This document shows, one piece after another, positions 9,740 through 19,664 of a stretch of 64,000 bases of DNA (its first letter is position 1; every line of letters begins with the position of its first letter). The notes under the pieces were generated by a model. The model was not told the DNA's origin and searched no databases. It saw only the letters and a list, made by a program, of their open reading frames with translations. The stretch spans positions 456,001-520,000 of the forward strand of contig JASPKZ010005709.1 in NCBI GenBank assembly GCA_030220185.1, given 5' to 3'. The stretch is from Diploptera punctata. Taxonomy: Eukaryota; Arthropoda; Insecta; Blattodea; Blaberidae. The position numbers were made by a program, and so were the translations under genes.

Positions 9740-10660
9740 TAATTATCATAAGTAATGCCATGAGTGTTTTCCAAACTATCTAGAGGATTTGGAAATCAAG
9801 AGTGGCATTTGTTAGGACTATTTAATGAATAAAATTAAGCTGTTTACTCAAAAGCCATTATTTAAATATAGTTACCGATATTTTAAAATATTTATATATT
9901 TAATGTAAATGGTAATGTTTGAAAACAAATCAGAAATGTGAGGTTAAGTATACTCACTGCAACTTGATCATATTATTTATTGCCAAATAGAATCACAATA
10001 TTTTAAGTAAACCCTAGTGGAGAAATAATGAAACACATCAAACTGTATTTTTATAATCAACATTATAGGTTACTAATTTATTATTTAGTAAACAACTCAG
10101 TAAATTATATTTGAAAAGAAAAATATACACCTAGACTGGGGTTTGAACCCAGGACTTTTGACTCTCTAATGTCAATGCTCTTCCAAGTGAGCTACCTAGG
10201 TCTCCAATCTAAATGCATATTTTTCTCTTATACATAGTTAATTCCCTAACCCCAGATGCTATGAGCCATTGCTACGATTTTTGCAAATGGTGGCTTTTTT
10301 ATTAAGAAGACTTTTTATTGGGAATTTAAACATTACTTATAAAGCCAGTAGTTCTTCTTTTAATGTTTTTATTATTCATTTTTAAACATCTTAATGATGG
10401 ACAAATTATAATTGAAAAGAAAAATATACGCCTAGACTGGGGTTCTAACCCAGGACCTTTGAATCTCTATGTCAATGCTCTTTCATCATTAAGATGTTTA
10501 AAAATGAATAATAAAAACTCAGTAAAATCAAGGAATCTGTTCATTATTTGCTATATTCACTGTATTTGCTGGAGAAAAATAATGCTCTGACCTGTTCAGA
10601 ATATTAAGAAGGAGGAGCTTTCTTTATCACAAAAGCAGGAGCTAATAAAGAGAAATCGAT
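9740..10660 (-). repeat. Dispersed repeat family D, long copy with nested insertion
   Basis: Reverse-orientation counterpart of 21640-22260. It matches through the CAGGAGCTAATAAAGAGAAA segment at its right end and the AATCAGAAATGTGAGGTTA segment in the middle. A tRNA-like element (10105-10515) interrupts it with an exact 11-bp target duplication. Class unknown; no coding frame. Confidence 0.65.
10105..10515 (-). mobile_element. tRNA-cored foldback element with 11-bp TSD
   Basis: The direct repeat AACTCAGTAAA occurs at 10094-10104 and 10516-10526. Inside are one full tRNA-like unit (core 10138-10204, minus: box B GGGTTTGAACCCAGG on the plus strand, box A AGTGAGCTACCTAGG) and part of a second (about 10434-10490). 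The right edge folds back on an internal segment (TTAAACATCTTAATGATG, 10380s, versus its complement near 10485). AAGAAAAATATAC/GCATATTTTTCTCTT flank the core. Confidence 0.75.
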
Positions 10661-10689
10661 AAAGAGCAAGGTGAAACACAACTGTCATT

Positions 10690-11085
10690 GACTTGGACTT
10701 TCACGGCCGGAGTTGTTATGATGATCATGTAGAAGATTTCTGGGCCGTTGGTCGTGGTCTTGAGGCTTGTAGTTCCCCGACATTTTGCCAGAGACTGCGT
10801 CCGGCATCCTCAAGGGTTGTCTTGAGATTGGCAATTTTGTCGACTACCTGCTCTATTTATACATTTATCCACAACGTGTTCTCTTACGAAGTAACGGACC
10901 GCGCAGAGAACACATCGCGGATAAATGTATAAATAGGGCAGGTAGTCGACAAAATTGCCAGTCTCAAGACAACCCTTGAGGCTGCTGGACGCAGTCTCTG
11001 GTGAAACATCAGGGAACTAGAAGCCTCAAGACCATGGCCAACAGCCCGGAAATCTTCTACAAGATCATCATAACAACTGTCATTG
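10690..11085. repeat. Family C palindrome with hammerhead-like motif
   Basis: Inverted arms about 190 bp each (10690-10885 and 10900-11085) meet near 10890. The right arm contains CCTTGAGG...GCTGGACGC...TCTCTGGTGAAACATCAGGG. CCTTGAGG-, a CTGGA/TCTGG-type stem, GAAA and CATC are arranged as in a degenerate hammerhead, and CCCT can pair with AGGG. Related copies are at 39926-40112 (again palindromic) and 56816-56965 (single). Confidence 0.6.
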
Positions 11086-11312
11086 GTTGTAAAACAAAAT
11101 TCATTGAAACATCATTGACTACCATTTGGGACATGAATTAAATAGTCTAAGTAATATTAGACGTGTACGGCAAATATTTATCATGTTAGGTGATATTTAA
11201 AGTTTAGGGAGAAGCATTGTTTTTAAAGAAAATAATTTGACACCAAATGTTACTGGAACTTTTTTTTTCTGTATTCCACCTAAGGAATACATACTCAAAA
11301 TAAATGCACATA

Positions 11313-12647
11313 CGAGGTGTGATCAATAAGTTTCCGGAATGAGGCCATAAACACAACACAACACTTCAAAGTTTCTATTCAGCACTGTCACCCTCGAAGT
11401 AGTCACCTTGGGAGTTGATACACTTGTCCCAGCGCTTCTGCCAATGCTGGAAGCACTTCTGGAAGTCGTCTTCTTTAAATGTGTCCAATGCCTTCTGCGA
11501 TTCGCGCTGGATGACATCAATATCCTCAAAACGATGTCCTCGGAGCCGAATTTTTAGCCGTGGGAACAGGAAAAAGTCTGCTGGAGCCAGATCTGGAGAA
11601 TAGGCTGGATGGGGAACAGTACTCATCCTATTTTTGTCCAAAAACTGGCGGACAGAAATTGCTTTGTGCACGGGCGCATTGTCGTGATGCAGGAACCAGT
11701 CACCAGTCCCCCATTTCTCTGGCTGTTTGCATCACACATTCTCCCTCAATCTTTGCAACACTTGTTTGTAGTACACTTGATTCACTGTTTGACCCCGTGG
11801 TACAAATTCCTTATGCACAATTCCATTAATGTCAAAAAAAACAATCATCATTGACTTCACATTCGATCGAACTTGTCTGGCTTTCTTGGGGCGTGGAGAT
11901 GCAGGACTCTTCCATTGCGAAGACTGTTGTTTAGTTTCTGGATCGTAGCCATAAATCCATGTTTCATCACCAGTAATAACCTTTTCCATGAACCGTGGGT
12001 CATTTTTAAGCTGTTCTTTAAGATCTGTGCAGGCAATCACACGACTTTCCTTTTGGTCATTTGAAAGGAGGCGGAGCACGAACTTCGCAGCAATTCTTCG
12101 CATGTTCAAATCGTCTTTAAAAATGCTTTGAACACTTCCAAACGAGAGTGCTAGTGCATCAGAAAGTTCTCGTATTGTAATGCGCCTATCATTTAATACC
12201 ATTTCCCTCACTCGATCGATATTTTTATTGGTTTTGCTGGAAGTTGGTCGTCCCAGACAATTTTCATCCTTAACCGATGTCACGCCCCTTTTAAATTTCG
12301 AAAACCACTCAAATGCTTGAGATTTGCCCATTGCTTCCTCCCCATAAGCTGTTCTTAACATTTGATATGTTTCTGTTGCAGTTTTACCAAGTTTAAAGCA
12401 AAATTTGATGCATGTTCTTTGTTCCTCGTAATCCCGCATTGTTGCTACACAGAGAAATCGCCGCATGCACAAAACACGTCTTCACTTCAGAGCTTCTACC
12501 AGCATACTGCAAGGTCAGAGAAGGTCGCGCGACCCCTCAAATTCATCACAAGGAAATTCTGAGTGTACAGCCTGGGTGAAAAATTAAAAACTCCTCAATG
12601 GCATAATTGTTTTGAAGCCACTCCGGAAACTTATTGATCACACCTCG
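11313..12647 (-). mobile_element. mariner transposon
   Basis: 1335 bp, flanked by TA (11311-11312, 12648-12649), with nearly perfect inverted repeats of about 26 bp starting CGAGGTGTGATCAATAAGTT. Carries one transposase frame on the minus strand with a single nonsense codon. Confidence 0.95.
11375..12466 (-). pseudogene. mariner transposase, DD34D, one nonsense codon
   Basis: One frame from ATG at 12466 (or the second ATG at 12437-12439) to the stop at 11375, about 363 codons, slightly longer than typical mariner transposases. N-terminal paired-like region: CIKFCFKLGKTATETYQML, GKSQAFEWFSKFKRG. Catalytic residues: D in TGDETWIYGYDP, D in HHDNAPVHK, D in YSPDLAPADFF; the last two are 34 residues apart. 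One TGA at 11732-11734 falls after LQRLRENV, where the family usually has Arg (CGA to TGA would explain it). No frameshift. Apart from that one codon the frame is complete. Confidence 0.95.
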
Positions 12648-12734
12648 TATATTGCTTCCAACTATTATATACATATATATTTTTTTTTTTTTTCATTCAT
12701 CTGAAGACTATACTGTTGGAATTCGATAATAATT

Positions 12735-12970
12735 AATAGGACTGAGGCCAATATTATCACAATTCAGAGGTGGGTGTGAAAGAGTCAACAAATTTTGTTG
12801 GAGGTCTCTTATTTCAGGCTTGAGGTCCTTTTACATGCTGTAAATCTACTTCTCTTCTAAATGAAGTCTTACCAATACTAAAATAATAAATTATGCCCTT
12901 AAAAATTCATCAACTCTGACTGGACTGAATTCACGAACCTTGGAACCATAAGCAAAACATGGGTTACACT
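12735..12970 (+). repeat. Diverged repeat pair F, copy 1
   Basis: Weakly similar, in the same orientation, to 18345-18560 (shared CATCAACTCTG, CGAACCTT.GAACCA and TTCTAAA.GAAG blocks in the same order). Class unknown. No other feature was seen between 12650 and 13013. Confidence 0.4.
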
Positions 12971-13013
12971 CGAATATGATGACCAATTTTCCAGGTATTT
13001 TATTCCGATTCCG

Positions 13014-13312
13014 ATTGAGGGTCTTTCCACTTTTCAGCGGTTGCCCTTTTACCAGCCGGCTGCTGGCCCTTCACATCCACATGTGTCAATCACAGAGGTA
13101 GATGATCAACAGCCGTTATAGCTGGTTCCTCAACCTGGAGCCGCTACTTATTGAAGCTACCCAATTGCCTCACGATGCTGGGTGGGCACCGGTCCCATAC
13201 TGGCCGAAATACCATGAGAAAATTTCTTCCCCCATGGAGACTCGAACCAGCGCAAGTCCCGTAGCTCTGCACCAAGGCTTCCTACCTTAACCGCTCGGCT
13301 ACGGCGCGGGAC
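13014..13312 (-). mobile_element. SINE-C, copy 1
   Basis: Reverse strand begins GTCCCGCGCCGTAGCCGAGC, box A GTAGCCGAGCGGTTAAGG, box B CTGGTTCGAGTCTCC, then a body of about 230 bp ending GGTCTTTCC...GATTGAGGG. The head resembles a Leu/Ser-type tRNA. It lies 40 bp from exon f. Confidence 0.85.
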
Positions 13313-13353
13313 TAATTAAGATATATGAAAACAAATAAATAATAATTACTTAC

Positions 13354-13455
13354 TGGGAGAGAGATCAGATGAAACCATCTCGGAAACAAAATCACTGAGC
13401 GAAGAATATGAGGAACTGGTACTCTCTGCGCCTTCTGAATCAGAACCACTTTCGT
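13354..13455 (-). CDS. Rab3-GEF: Rab3-GEF exon f (acidic Ser-rich block)
   Basis: 102 nt: two bases to complete a GAC codon with exon e, 33 codons, and one base carried to exon g. Acceptor AG at 13456-13457, donor GTAAGT from 13353. The peptide contains ESGSDSEGAES followed by SSSYSSLSDFVSEM, which closely resembles the conserved GSDS...SSSYSSL.DFVSEM block of vertebrate MADD, just after the DENN module. This is one of the exons that identifies the gene. Intron 13456-17248 contains PLE palindromes, SINEs, a non-LTR fragment and a TA-inserting MITE. Confidence 0.9.
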
Positions 13456-13502
13456 CTGTAACAGATTATTTCATAATAATGTTAACAATAATAATATATT
13501 AA

Positions 13503-13980
13503 GTTATGTAGATAGGAAATAACACTATGAGGTTCTTTAATATTGTTTATTTTTTATCATTTCACTCACCTCATACTTCATAATTTATAGCAGACCCAGG
13601 GTTTCTTCACGTAATTCGTGACATTGTCAATGCTGCGTCATGTTCACAACTGACGTCCAACGGCCTTCTATCCTGCAGACTGACCTCCGCGCCATCTGGT
13701 GGCCGACCGAAGAATTTCCAAATCAGGCCTCTTTCTTTATAACCGGGTATTTCAAAATTCATAGTTGTATTTTCATTCTTGCATATGTAAATTTTTTCCC
13801 AAATTGTGAGTTCCTTCGGTTTTTCCAATTGTTTAAGTAATTTTGTTTTGGTTTCTATTCTATGTTTTTCTGACCAGGCATGTGCAGCTATTGCAGATTT
13901 TTCGGTTTCTCCATTTTTAACATTTCAAATTATGAAGTATGAGGTGAGTGAAATGATAAAAAATAAACAATAAAAATAAT
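13503..13980 (-). pseudogene. PLE copy with GIY-YIG C-terminal frame and a short mirrored end
   Basis: Starts with the PLE terminus TAGGAAATAACACTATGAGG. The minus strand from 13920 reads SEKHRIETKTKLLKQLEK, then PKELTIWEKIYICKNENT, MNFEIPGYKERGLIWKFFGR. At the right edge, 13926-13980 repeats only the outer 55 bp in inverted orientation (AATTATGAAGTATGAGGTGA), a very unequal head-to-head pair. The non-LTR insertion at 13985 cuts it off. Confidence 0.8.
13589..13634 (-). ncRNA. Hammerhead-like fold, variant core
   Basis: Minus strand: stem I AGCA / TGCT, first core strand TTGACAA (not CTGANGA), stem II TCACG / CGTGA, GAAA, CCCTGGG hairpin as stem III, then TC (GUC). Confidence 0.5.
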
Positions 13981-13984
13981 AATA

Positions 13985-14670
13985 TAGTTTGCAAAAGTTG
14001 TAATTCTATGTGACTCCAAAGCAGCCATTCTTGCTATAACACGAGACACAACACCCAAAAGCATCAAAATTATCGAATGTCACAAAATGATAAAACAGTT
14101 ATCCCGTCTACATAAAAAAGTTGTACTTCAATGGATTCCGGCCCATTGTGGAGTGACAGGCAATGAAATAGCCGATTTTCTAGCCAAGAAGGGTAGCAAA
14201 ATTGTTTCAAACCCAACTTCTGCTCCAGTTTCCTTTCACTCTATCAAAAGAATTATCACAAATAAATACATCAATAAACTTAGAGAAGAATACACCACCA
14301 AAACATCTGGAAAGGAATGGGAAAATCTACAAGCTTATGACATTACTACATTACAAAGAAAATCTGCAGTAGCAACATTCAGACTGCTAACGGGACATGA
14401 CTGCTTGAATAAACACCTACACAGAATTGGCATAACAGATTCACCTAAATGCCCTTTTTGCAATTTAAATGAAGATATGGAAAGAAACCATCTCCTCCGT
14501 TGTCCAGCTTTTGTAGAAGAGACCAGCCTTTCTGCTAAATATTGGAGTGCAACAGAGCGAATGATTTCATTATCAAGTGCTCGACATTAGATACCAACCA
14601 ACCATATATATAGTTTGGTTTTCTAATAAAGCGTGTTGTTTTAGTTCTTTTAATAATAACAATAATAATA
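13985..14670 (+). pseudogene. Non-LTR retrotransposon 3' part: RNase H and Cys-rich C terminus
   Basis: Open frame from about 13990 to TAG at 14588-14590. VILCDSKAAILAI holds a catalytic Asp of RNase H. Then VLQWIPAHCGVTGNEIADFL (conserved H, N and D), a linker, FRLLTGHDCLNKHLHRIGI, and CPFCNLNEDMERNHLLRCP (CCHC). This order is that of Jockey/R1-related elements. A 3' untranslated region with AATAAAG (about 14626) ends in a TAATAA-rich tail. AATAATAATAT occurs on both sides and may be the target duplication. The element is 5'-truncated in its RNase H domain and inserted in a PLE copy. Confidence 0.88.
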
Positions 14671-14681
14671 TTTCTAATCAT

Positions 14682-15345
14682 TAGGAAGTTACATTATGAG
14701 GTTTAATTTAATATTTGAGTTTGTATTTTTTAACATTCTTACCTCATATGTTTATTTATTTATTTTTTTGGACGATCGTTTCAAAGGTATTGCTCCATCT
14801 TCAGCTTGCCACAAACTGGTTTTTTCTTTTCTTCGAGTTGGAACACAGATCCAGGGCCGACTACTTGAAGAAAAGAAAATACCAGTTTGTGGCAAGCTGA
14901 AGATGGAGCAATAGCTTTGAAATGATCGTCCAACAAAATAAACATATGAGGTCTGATTGAGGGTCTTTCCACTTTTCAGTGGTTGCCCTTTTACCAGCCG
15001 GCTGCTGGCCCTTCACATCCACATGTGTCAATCACAGAGGTAGATGATCAACAGCCAGTGTAGGAGTGATATGTGGTTAGCATGTCGAGTCCCCCAGCCG
15101 TTATAGCTGGTTCCTCAACCTGGAGCCGCTACTTATTGTAGCTACCCAATTGCCTCACGATGCTGGGTGGGCACCGGTCCCTACTGGCCGAAATACCATG
15201 AGAAAATTTCTTCCCCCATGGAGACTCGAACCAGTGCAAGTCCCGTAGCTCTGCGCCAAGGCTTCCTACCTTAACTGCTCGGCTACGGCGGTAAGAATGT
15301 TAAAAAATACAAACCCAAATAAAAAAATAAATAAATAATGAAAAA
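14682..15345. mobile_element. PLE palindrome (CGATCG type) interrupted by SINE-C
   Basis: The left arm (14682-14845, minus) and right arm (14846-14952, continued at 15292-15345) are inverted copies that meet near 14848. Both have AAGCTGAAGATGGAGC, GAAA and CGATCG/TGATCG followed by TC, with outer stem I TTTGT/ACAAA. Only 3' ends are present, with no endonuclease coding. SINE-C (14953-15291) was inserted later: arm sequence resumes exactly after it (GTAAGAATGTTAAAAAATAC). Confidence 0.75.
14953..15291 (-). mobile_element. SINE-C, copy 2
   Basis: Same family and orientation as 13014-13312, with an extra 40-bp segment near 15058-15100 (TGTAGGAGTGATATGTGGTT) that is missing from copy 1. Confidence 0.85.
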
Positions 15346-15354
15346 TAATAATAT

Positions 15355-15831
15355 TGTCACTAGGATGACAGGGTTTTTCCTTCTGCATGATTTTGGTGTA
15401 AATAAGCACACTAGATTTGTTTAAAATTTCACTTAACACTTTATTTATTTCCATGATTATCAGCAAACTTCTGTTCACAATTACAACTCGCAAATAATCT
15501 TTTAATTTTTTATCACAGACACAACTATTTTCCAGTCACTAGTGAATAAGTTCACCACAATTTCTTGTTTACTTAACTTATTACTATCCAATGCGAGACT
15601 GATTGATGTCTCGCCTCCGGTCCCTCTTTTATATGTGCGAGGAAATTTCTAGAAATAGCTTTGAGATATTTCGAAGAGTACAATCCTCTGACCAAGGATC
15701 TTTCTTGAAAAGAAAGAGAGACATTGGTAGAACCATTTGGTAAACACTCCAGACAATTTGGCCGGTTTGTGTGGGTCCTCTAACTTGCGACTCTCGCCCA
15801 GCCCATGAAATTCAAACGTCGCTATATGACA
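15355..15831. repeat. Possible solo LTR
   Basis: Begins TGTCACTAGGATGACA and ends GTCGCTATATGACA, so the ends are TG...CA and inverted (TGTCA / TGACA). It holds a TATA-like CTCTTTTATATGTGCGAG near 15625. No clear target duplication was found, and no second copy or internal region is present, so this is tentative. Confidence 0.3.
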
Positions 15832-15841
15832 TGCTATAATA

Positions 15842-16110
15842 TTAATATTGGTTATATTATTTTTGGTCTGGACATCTTACCTCAATATTAATGTTGATTT
15901 GTTCTTGGACATGTTTCAAAACAATTCTCTGTTTTATCTTCAGCTTTCCCAGACTTCCCAGTCTGGGAAAGCTGAAGATAAAACAGAGAATTGTTTTGAA
16001 ACATGTCCAAGAACAAATCAACATTAATATTGAGGTAAGATGTCCAGACCAAAAATAATATAATTAAAATAACCTCAAAATATAACTTCCTAAAATTAAA
16101 TATTATTTAT
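15842..16110. mobile_element. PLE palindrome, CATG subfamily
   Basis: Two near-perfect arms of about 120-130 bp meet at CCCAGACTTCCCAGTCTGGG (near 15960). Each arm runs CTGAAGA, stem II, GAAA, CATG, TC, then TTGAGGTAAGATGTCCAGAC and the 3' terminus. No coding sequence is included. Confidence 0.85.
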
Positions 16111-16111
16111 T

Positions 16112-16372
16112 AATATTGGTATTTAATTTTAGGAAGTTATATTTTGAGGTTATTTTAATTATATTATATTTGGTCTGGACATCTTACCTCAAAATTAATG
16201 TTGATTTGTTCTTGGACATGTTTCAAAACAATTCTGTTTTATCGTCAGCTTTCCCAGACTGTCTGGGAAAGCTGACGATAAAACAGAATTGTTTTGAAAC
16301 ATGTCCAAGAACAAATCAACATTAATATTGAGGTAAGATGTCCAAAAATAATATAATTAATATTGGTACTAG
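16112..16372. mobile_element. Second adjacent PLE palindrome, CATG subfamily
   Basis: Directly follows the previous palindrome. The arms meet at CCCAGACTGTCTGGG with no spacer. Each arm has CTGACGA, AAAACA/TGTTTT, GAAA, CATG and TCC. Two almost identical palindromes in tandem suggest duplication or repeated insertion. Confidence 0.85.
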
Positions 16373-16468
16373 TTAACTGTAATGGTATCTTCACATTGTT
16401 TTGTCATAAATAATCACACAGATTATCATGTAATATTTTACAATAACTTTATTCAATTCTACAAATTA

Positions 16469-17013
16469 CACTGGTCAACATGATTTTTGTCTCATGAGTA
16501 CCAATTGTTGTACTTAATGCAGTTTTTTTTATCGTGTTTTCAAATATGTATTCGGAATTTCTCCATCACCCACAGTTTTTTTATTTCAATTTCAATTAAT
16601 GGATTTAAATAATTATTTTTTAAGAAACATTTTTTGTCCATTTGTCCATTGTAAAATAAAATGGGGAACACTTTCATCAGGAGATTTCAGCTATGGAAAA
16701 GAGATATCAAGGCAAATAGAATCCTAATATGCTGGCCGATTATTGTTCGACCTTCAAGAGGGATGCTCCACAGGCAAAATATAGCAGAAAATCATCATTT
16801 CCTACTTTCTACGTGAGTCCGAATGTTTGAATGTTATGTAGTTATGAGTAGAAAATATTAAAGTGTTTAAAATTATAAATTCCTGTATCTTGGAAATCTT
16901 GCGTGATGGAGAAAAACCAATATCATATTTGAATTCAGGAGAAAAAATACTATCAGAATCACATATTTTTCTTTCTGAGACAAAAAAAAAGTTTCTTTTT
17001 TTGTTGCTCAGTG
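16469..17013 (-). mobile_element. TA-inserting MITE, copy 2
   Basis: Flanked by TA (16467-16468, 17014-17015); ends CACTGGTCAAC and GTTGCTCAGTG. Inverted relative to 5936-6487, so the two copies flank exons f and g. No transposase. Confidence 0.8.
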
Positions 17014-17248
17014 TAATCACTTAACAATTTACAGTAACAATTATTCTTGTGTTAATGTTTATCTCACACACAATTATTTTACAGTTTCTAATGAGACCAC
17101 TTGTTGCAGCTCTCTCTCCCTCTGTTCACTATATACCAGAAAATATGAGGTGAGGTGTAAAATTTGATTCATTTGCTGTGACTGTCCAAATAAAACCTCT
17201 TACTGTTATTTCCTAATAATTATCTAAGGTGCTAACAGTTTGTCTCAC

Positions 17249-17456
17249 CTGTAGGCTGTTCTTGTTGTCGTAACGACCTCAGTGCTCCATTGAGTGAACT
17301 CGACTGGTCCCACACTGTGAAGCGGATTGGTTCTAGAGTGTGTGCATACCATTTGGGTTTATCACCTATCAACGTTGGGTCAAACACCCCGGTGTGCACT
17401 CGGAGAAAGGCAACGTTACTTGGAGTTAGTGACCATTCTGCTAGGAACTCTACAGC
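17249..17456 (-). CDS. Rab3-GEF: Rab3-GEF exon e (downstream DENN region)
   Basis: 208 nt, 69 codons plus one base. Acceptor AG at 17457-17458, donor GTGAGA from 17248. The peptide starts AVEFLAEWSLTPSN and contains FDPTLIGDKPKWYAHTLEPI. The motif F-DP-LIGDKPKWYAH is a hallmark of MADD/Rab3-GEF, which activates Rab3 and Rab27 GTPases on secretory and synaptic vesicles. The exon is intact with no stop or frameshift, consistent with a functional gene despite the mobile-element load around it. Confidence 0.95.
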
Positions 17457-17624
17457 CTGCAAGTTCACAAGAAATCACTATAAATCATTTTTTACTGATT
17501 ACATTTACCAACTTTTTAGTGAATTCTGAAGGAATGAAGCTACAGAGGTTGTTATATTATTTTTAGTCTGAACATCTTACCTCAGTATTAATGTTCAGAC
17601 TAAAAATAATATAATGATGTTTTT

Positions 17625-18240
17625 ATTATTGATTTAACATTTCTCACAGAAAGATAAATTATATTTGAAGAGAAAAATTTTCGCCTAGACCGAGACTCAA
17701 ACCCGGGACCTTGGCTTTCCAGGCCAAGTGCTCTACCAACTGAGCTACCGAGGCGAGTTACGATCTAGACGCAAATTTTTCTCTTATATACGTTGTAATT
17801 CCCTATCGTCAAATGCTTTTGAAACCATTGCTTCTATCTTTGCAAATGGTGGCTTCTTAGTTAAGAAGACATTTATTGGGAATTTAACATTACTTTATAA
17901 AGCTAGTAAGGCTTCTAATGATGTTTTTATTATTCATTTATCTTTCTGTGAGAAATGTTAAATCAATAATAAAAACATCATTAGAAGCCTTACTAGCTTT
18001 ATAAAGTAGTGTTAAATTCCCAATAAATGTCTTAACTAAGAAGCTGCCATTTGCAAAGATAGAAGCAATGGTTTCAAAAGCATTTGGCGATAGGGAATTA
18101 CAACGTATATAAGAGAAAAATTTGCATCTAGATCGTAACTTGCCTCGGTAGCTCAGTTGGTAGAGCACTTGGCCCGGAAAGCCAAGGGTCCCGGGTTCGA
18201 GTCTCGGTCTAGGCGAAAATTTTTCTCTTCAAATATAAAA
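17625..18240. mobile_element. tRNA-cored foldback, head-to-head pair
   Basis: Two units of about 300 bp mirror each other around 17935. tRNA-like cores are at 17683-17754 (minus) and 18142-18214 (plus). Both are flanked by AAGAGAAAAATTT and its complement. The shared body includes GAAGCCGCCATTTGCAAAG-like sequence. A small inverted repeat (17550-17620) of PLE CATG-type ends lies beside it. Confidence 0.8.
18142..18214 (+). ncRNA. tRNA-like core (73 nt)
   Basis: Cloverleaf-like: GCCTCGG acceptor pairs with TCTAGGC except one C-T opposition; D arm GCTC/GAGC with box A TAGCTCAGTTGGTA; 6-bp anticodon-type stem TTGGC/GCCAA region with loop CCGGAAA; T arm with TTCGAGT. Position 33 is C, not U, and the variable region is short, so it is probably not a functional tRNA. 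Confidence 0.65.
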
Positions 18241-18244
18241 ATAA

Positions 18245-19028
18245 TATAATTAAAATAACCTCAAAATATAACTTCCTAAAATTAAATATTAATTACAGAG
18301 GTTGTTTTTATGAAAATATTTTTTTTTAATTTTTACAGATCTTCACTGGTCCTATCTGATAGAGACTGAATATGACCATGACCAAAAATTATATTTTGTT
18401 CAGAAGAATATTTTTCAGTCTTCAGGTTCTTTTATGTTCCATAAATATAGAATTAGGATTTAGTTCCCTTCTAAAGGAAGGATTTTACATCCAGAAAAAT
18501 CCATCAACTCTGGCCAAGTTTGATCATGCGAACCTTAGAACCAGAGGCGTGCATGGTAACCAACCACTAGTTTCAGGATTGATTTTTATTACATTTATTT
18601 GTATATCATCCATAAACTTTAGCCCATCAGACAAATTCTGATAGGTGGCATACAGATGCCAGGGTTAATAATTACAGTTAATCTGTGAGAAGAATCCAAG
18701 CTTAAGGAATGCACTACACACCGTAAGGGATTGTACTAACTGATATTTCTTAATAAGTCAAAAGTTATTGCATGTATGAAGCCATATGTTTCTCAATAGC
18801 CAAGGAATTCCTTTTTTACAAATAAGCATTTATTATTAGTAGTAGTATTATTATTACTGAAATATAAATCTATAAAACATTTAAGGGCCATTCCATGTAA
18901 AATTGGCAAAAAAAAAAAACTGATCTCTTATCTTCAAAAGTTTAAAATATTTTATAGCAAAATGTTATGGTGCACTGAATATCTAAACTGAATTTCACAT
19001 CTTAGTTTGAGATACTGTAATTAAAGAA
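18245..19028 (+). repeat. Intron with diverged repeat F, copy 2 (18345-18560)
   Basis: Shares ordered blocks with 12735-12970. The remainder to 19028 is AT-rich with nothing recognised. Confidence 0.35.
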
Positions 19029-19029
19029 T

Positions 19030-19373
19030 GTCCACCGCTGTGGTCTCGAGGTAGCGTGCTGCCTTGTCACGCAGCGGGTCCGGATTCGATCCCCGGTCGG
19101 GGCAGTTTTTCTGGGTGAGGTTTTTATCAGGGTTTTTCCTCATCTGTAAGACAAATGTCAGGAGAACTTTAAGGCCCAAATGGTCCCTGATATCATATGG
19201 CCATCATCATCATCCTTATCATTATCATCATTGTCACCATCATCCTTCACCGGTGTGGAAAGCAACGGGAAGCTACCACACCTACACAATTCCCTAGTAA
19301 AGCTGCAAGCATAGCATGAAAATGCTATGATTGCAGTGAAGGACCTGCCTTCAGGCAGAATTACTATGGATGG
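19030..19373 (+). mobile_element. SINE-A, full copy
   Basis: Starts GTCCACCGCTGTGGTCTCGA; box A GAGGTAGCGTGCTGCC, box B GGATTCGATCCCCGG; internal CATCAT microsatellite; ends ATTACTATGGATGG. Target duplication AATTAAAGAAT / AATTAAAGCAT (one mismatch). Confidence 0.88.
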
Positions 19374-19459
19374 AATTAAAGCATAATGGATCTGTAAATT
19401 TATCTTATTTTTTAAAAAGGAACCTTTTGTTTGAAATATGAGAAACAGACTTAACTTAC

Positions 19460-19618
19460 CTGTGTACGAGCAAACTTGTTGAGAAAATGAGATGCTCTTG
19501 GTCGAGATCGCAAGAAGCTGTTTATCTGGAAAGCTACGACGGGTCGAGGATACAGTCTCAATGTGCGTGTGTGCTCTGTAAAGTTGGCCAATAGGTTCTG
19601 CGAGTTGAAAAATCGAAC
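19460..19618 (-). CDS. Rab3-GEF: Rab3-GEF exon d (dDENN)
   Basis: 159 nt, 53 codons, phase 0 at both ends. Acceptor AG at 19619-19620 after a T-rich tract, donor GTAAGT from 19459. The peptide begins [20 protein letters not shown] and includes [17 protein letters not shown], matching the dDENN portion of MADD proteins. Its acceptor side is followed, within about 50 bp, by a large minisatellite (19665-20345) derived from a tRNA-like repeat. A SINE (19030-19373) sits within 90 bp of its donor. Confidence 0.95.
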
Positions 19619-19664
19619 CTGCAGACAACATACAAATATTATTTTAATAAATATTAATTTTCTA

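Noticed and set aside
15355..15831. Confident solo LTR call
   Set aside because: The ends look right but no target duplication or second copy is present, so it is kept only as a low-confidence feature.
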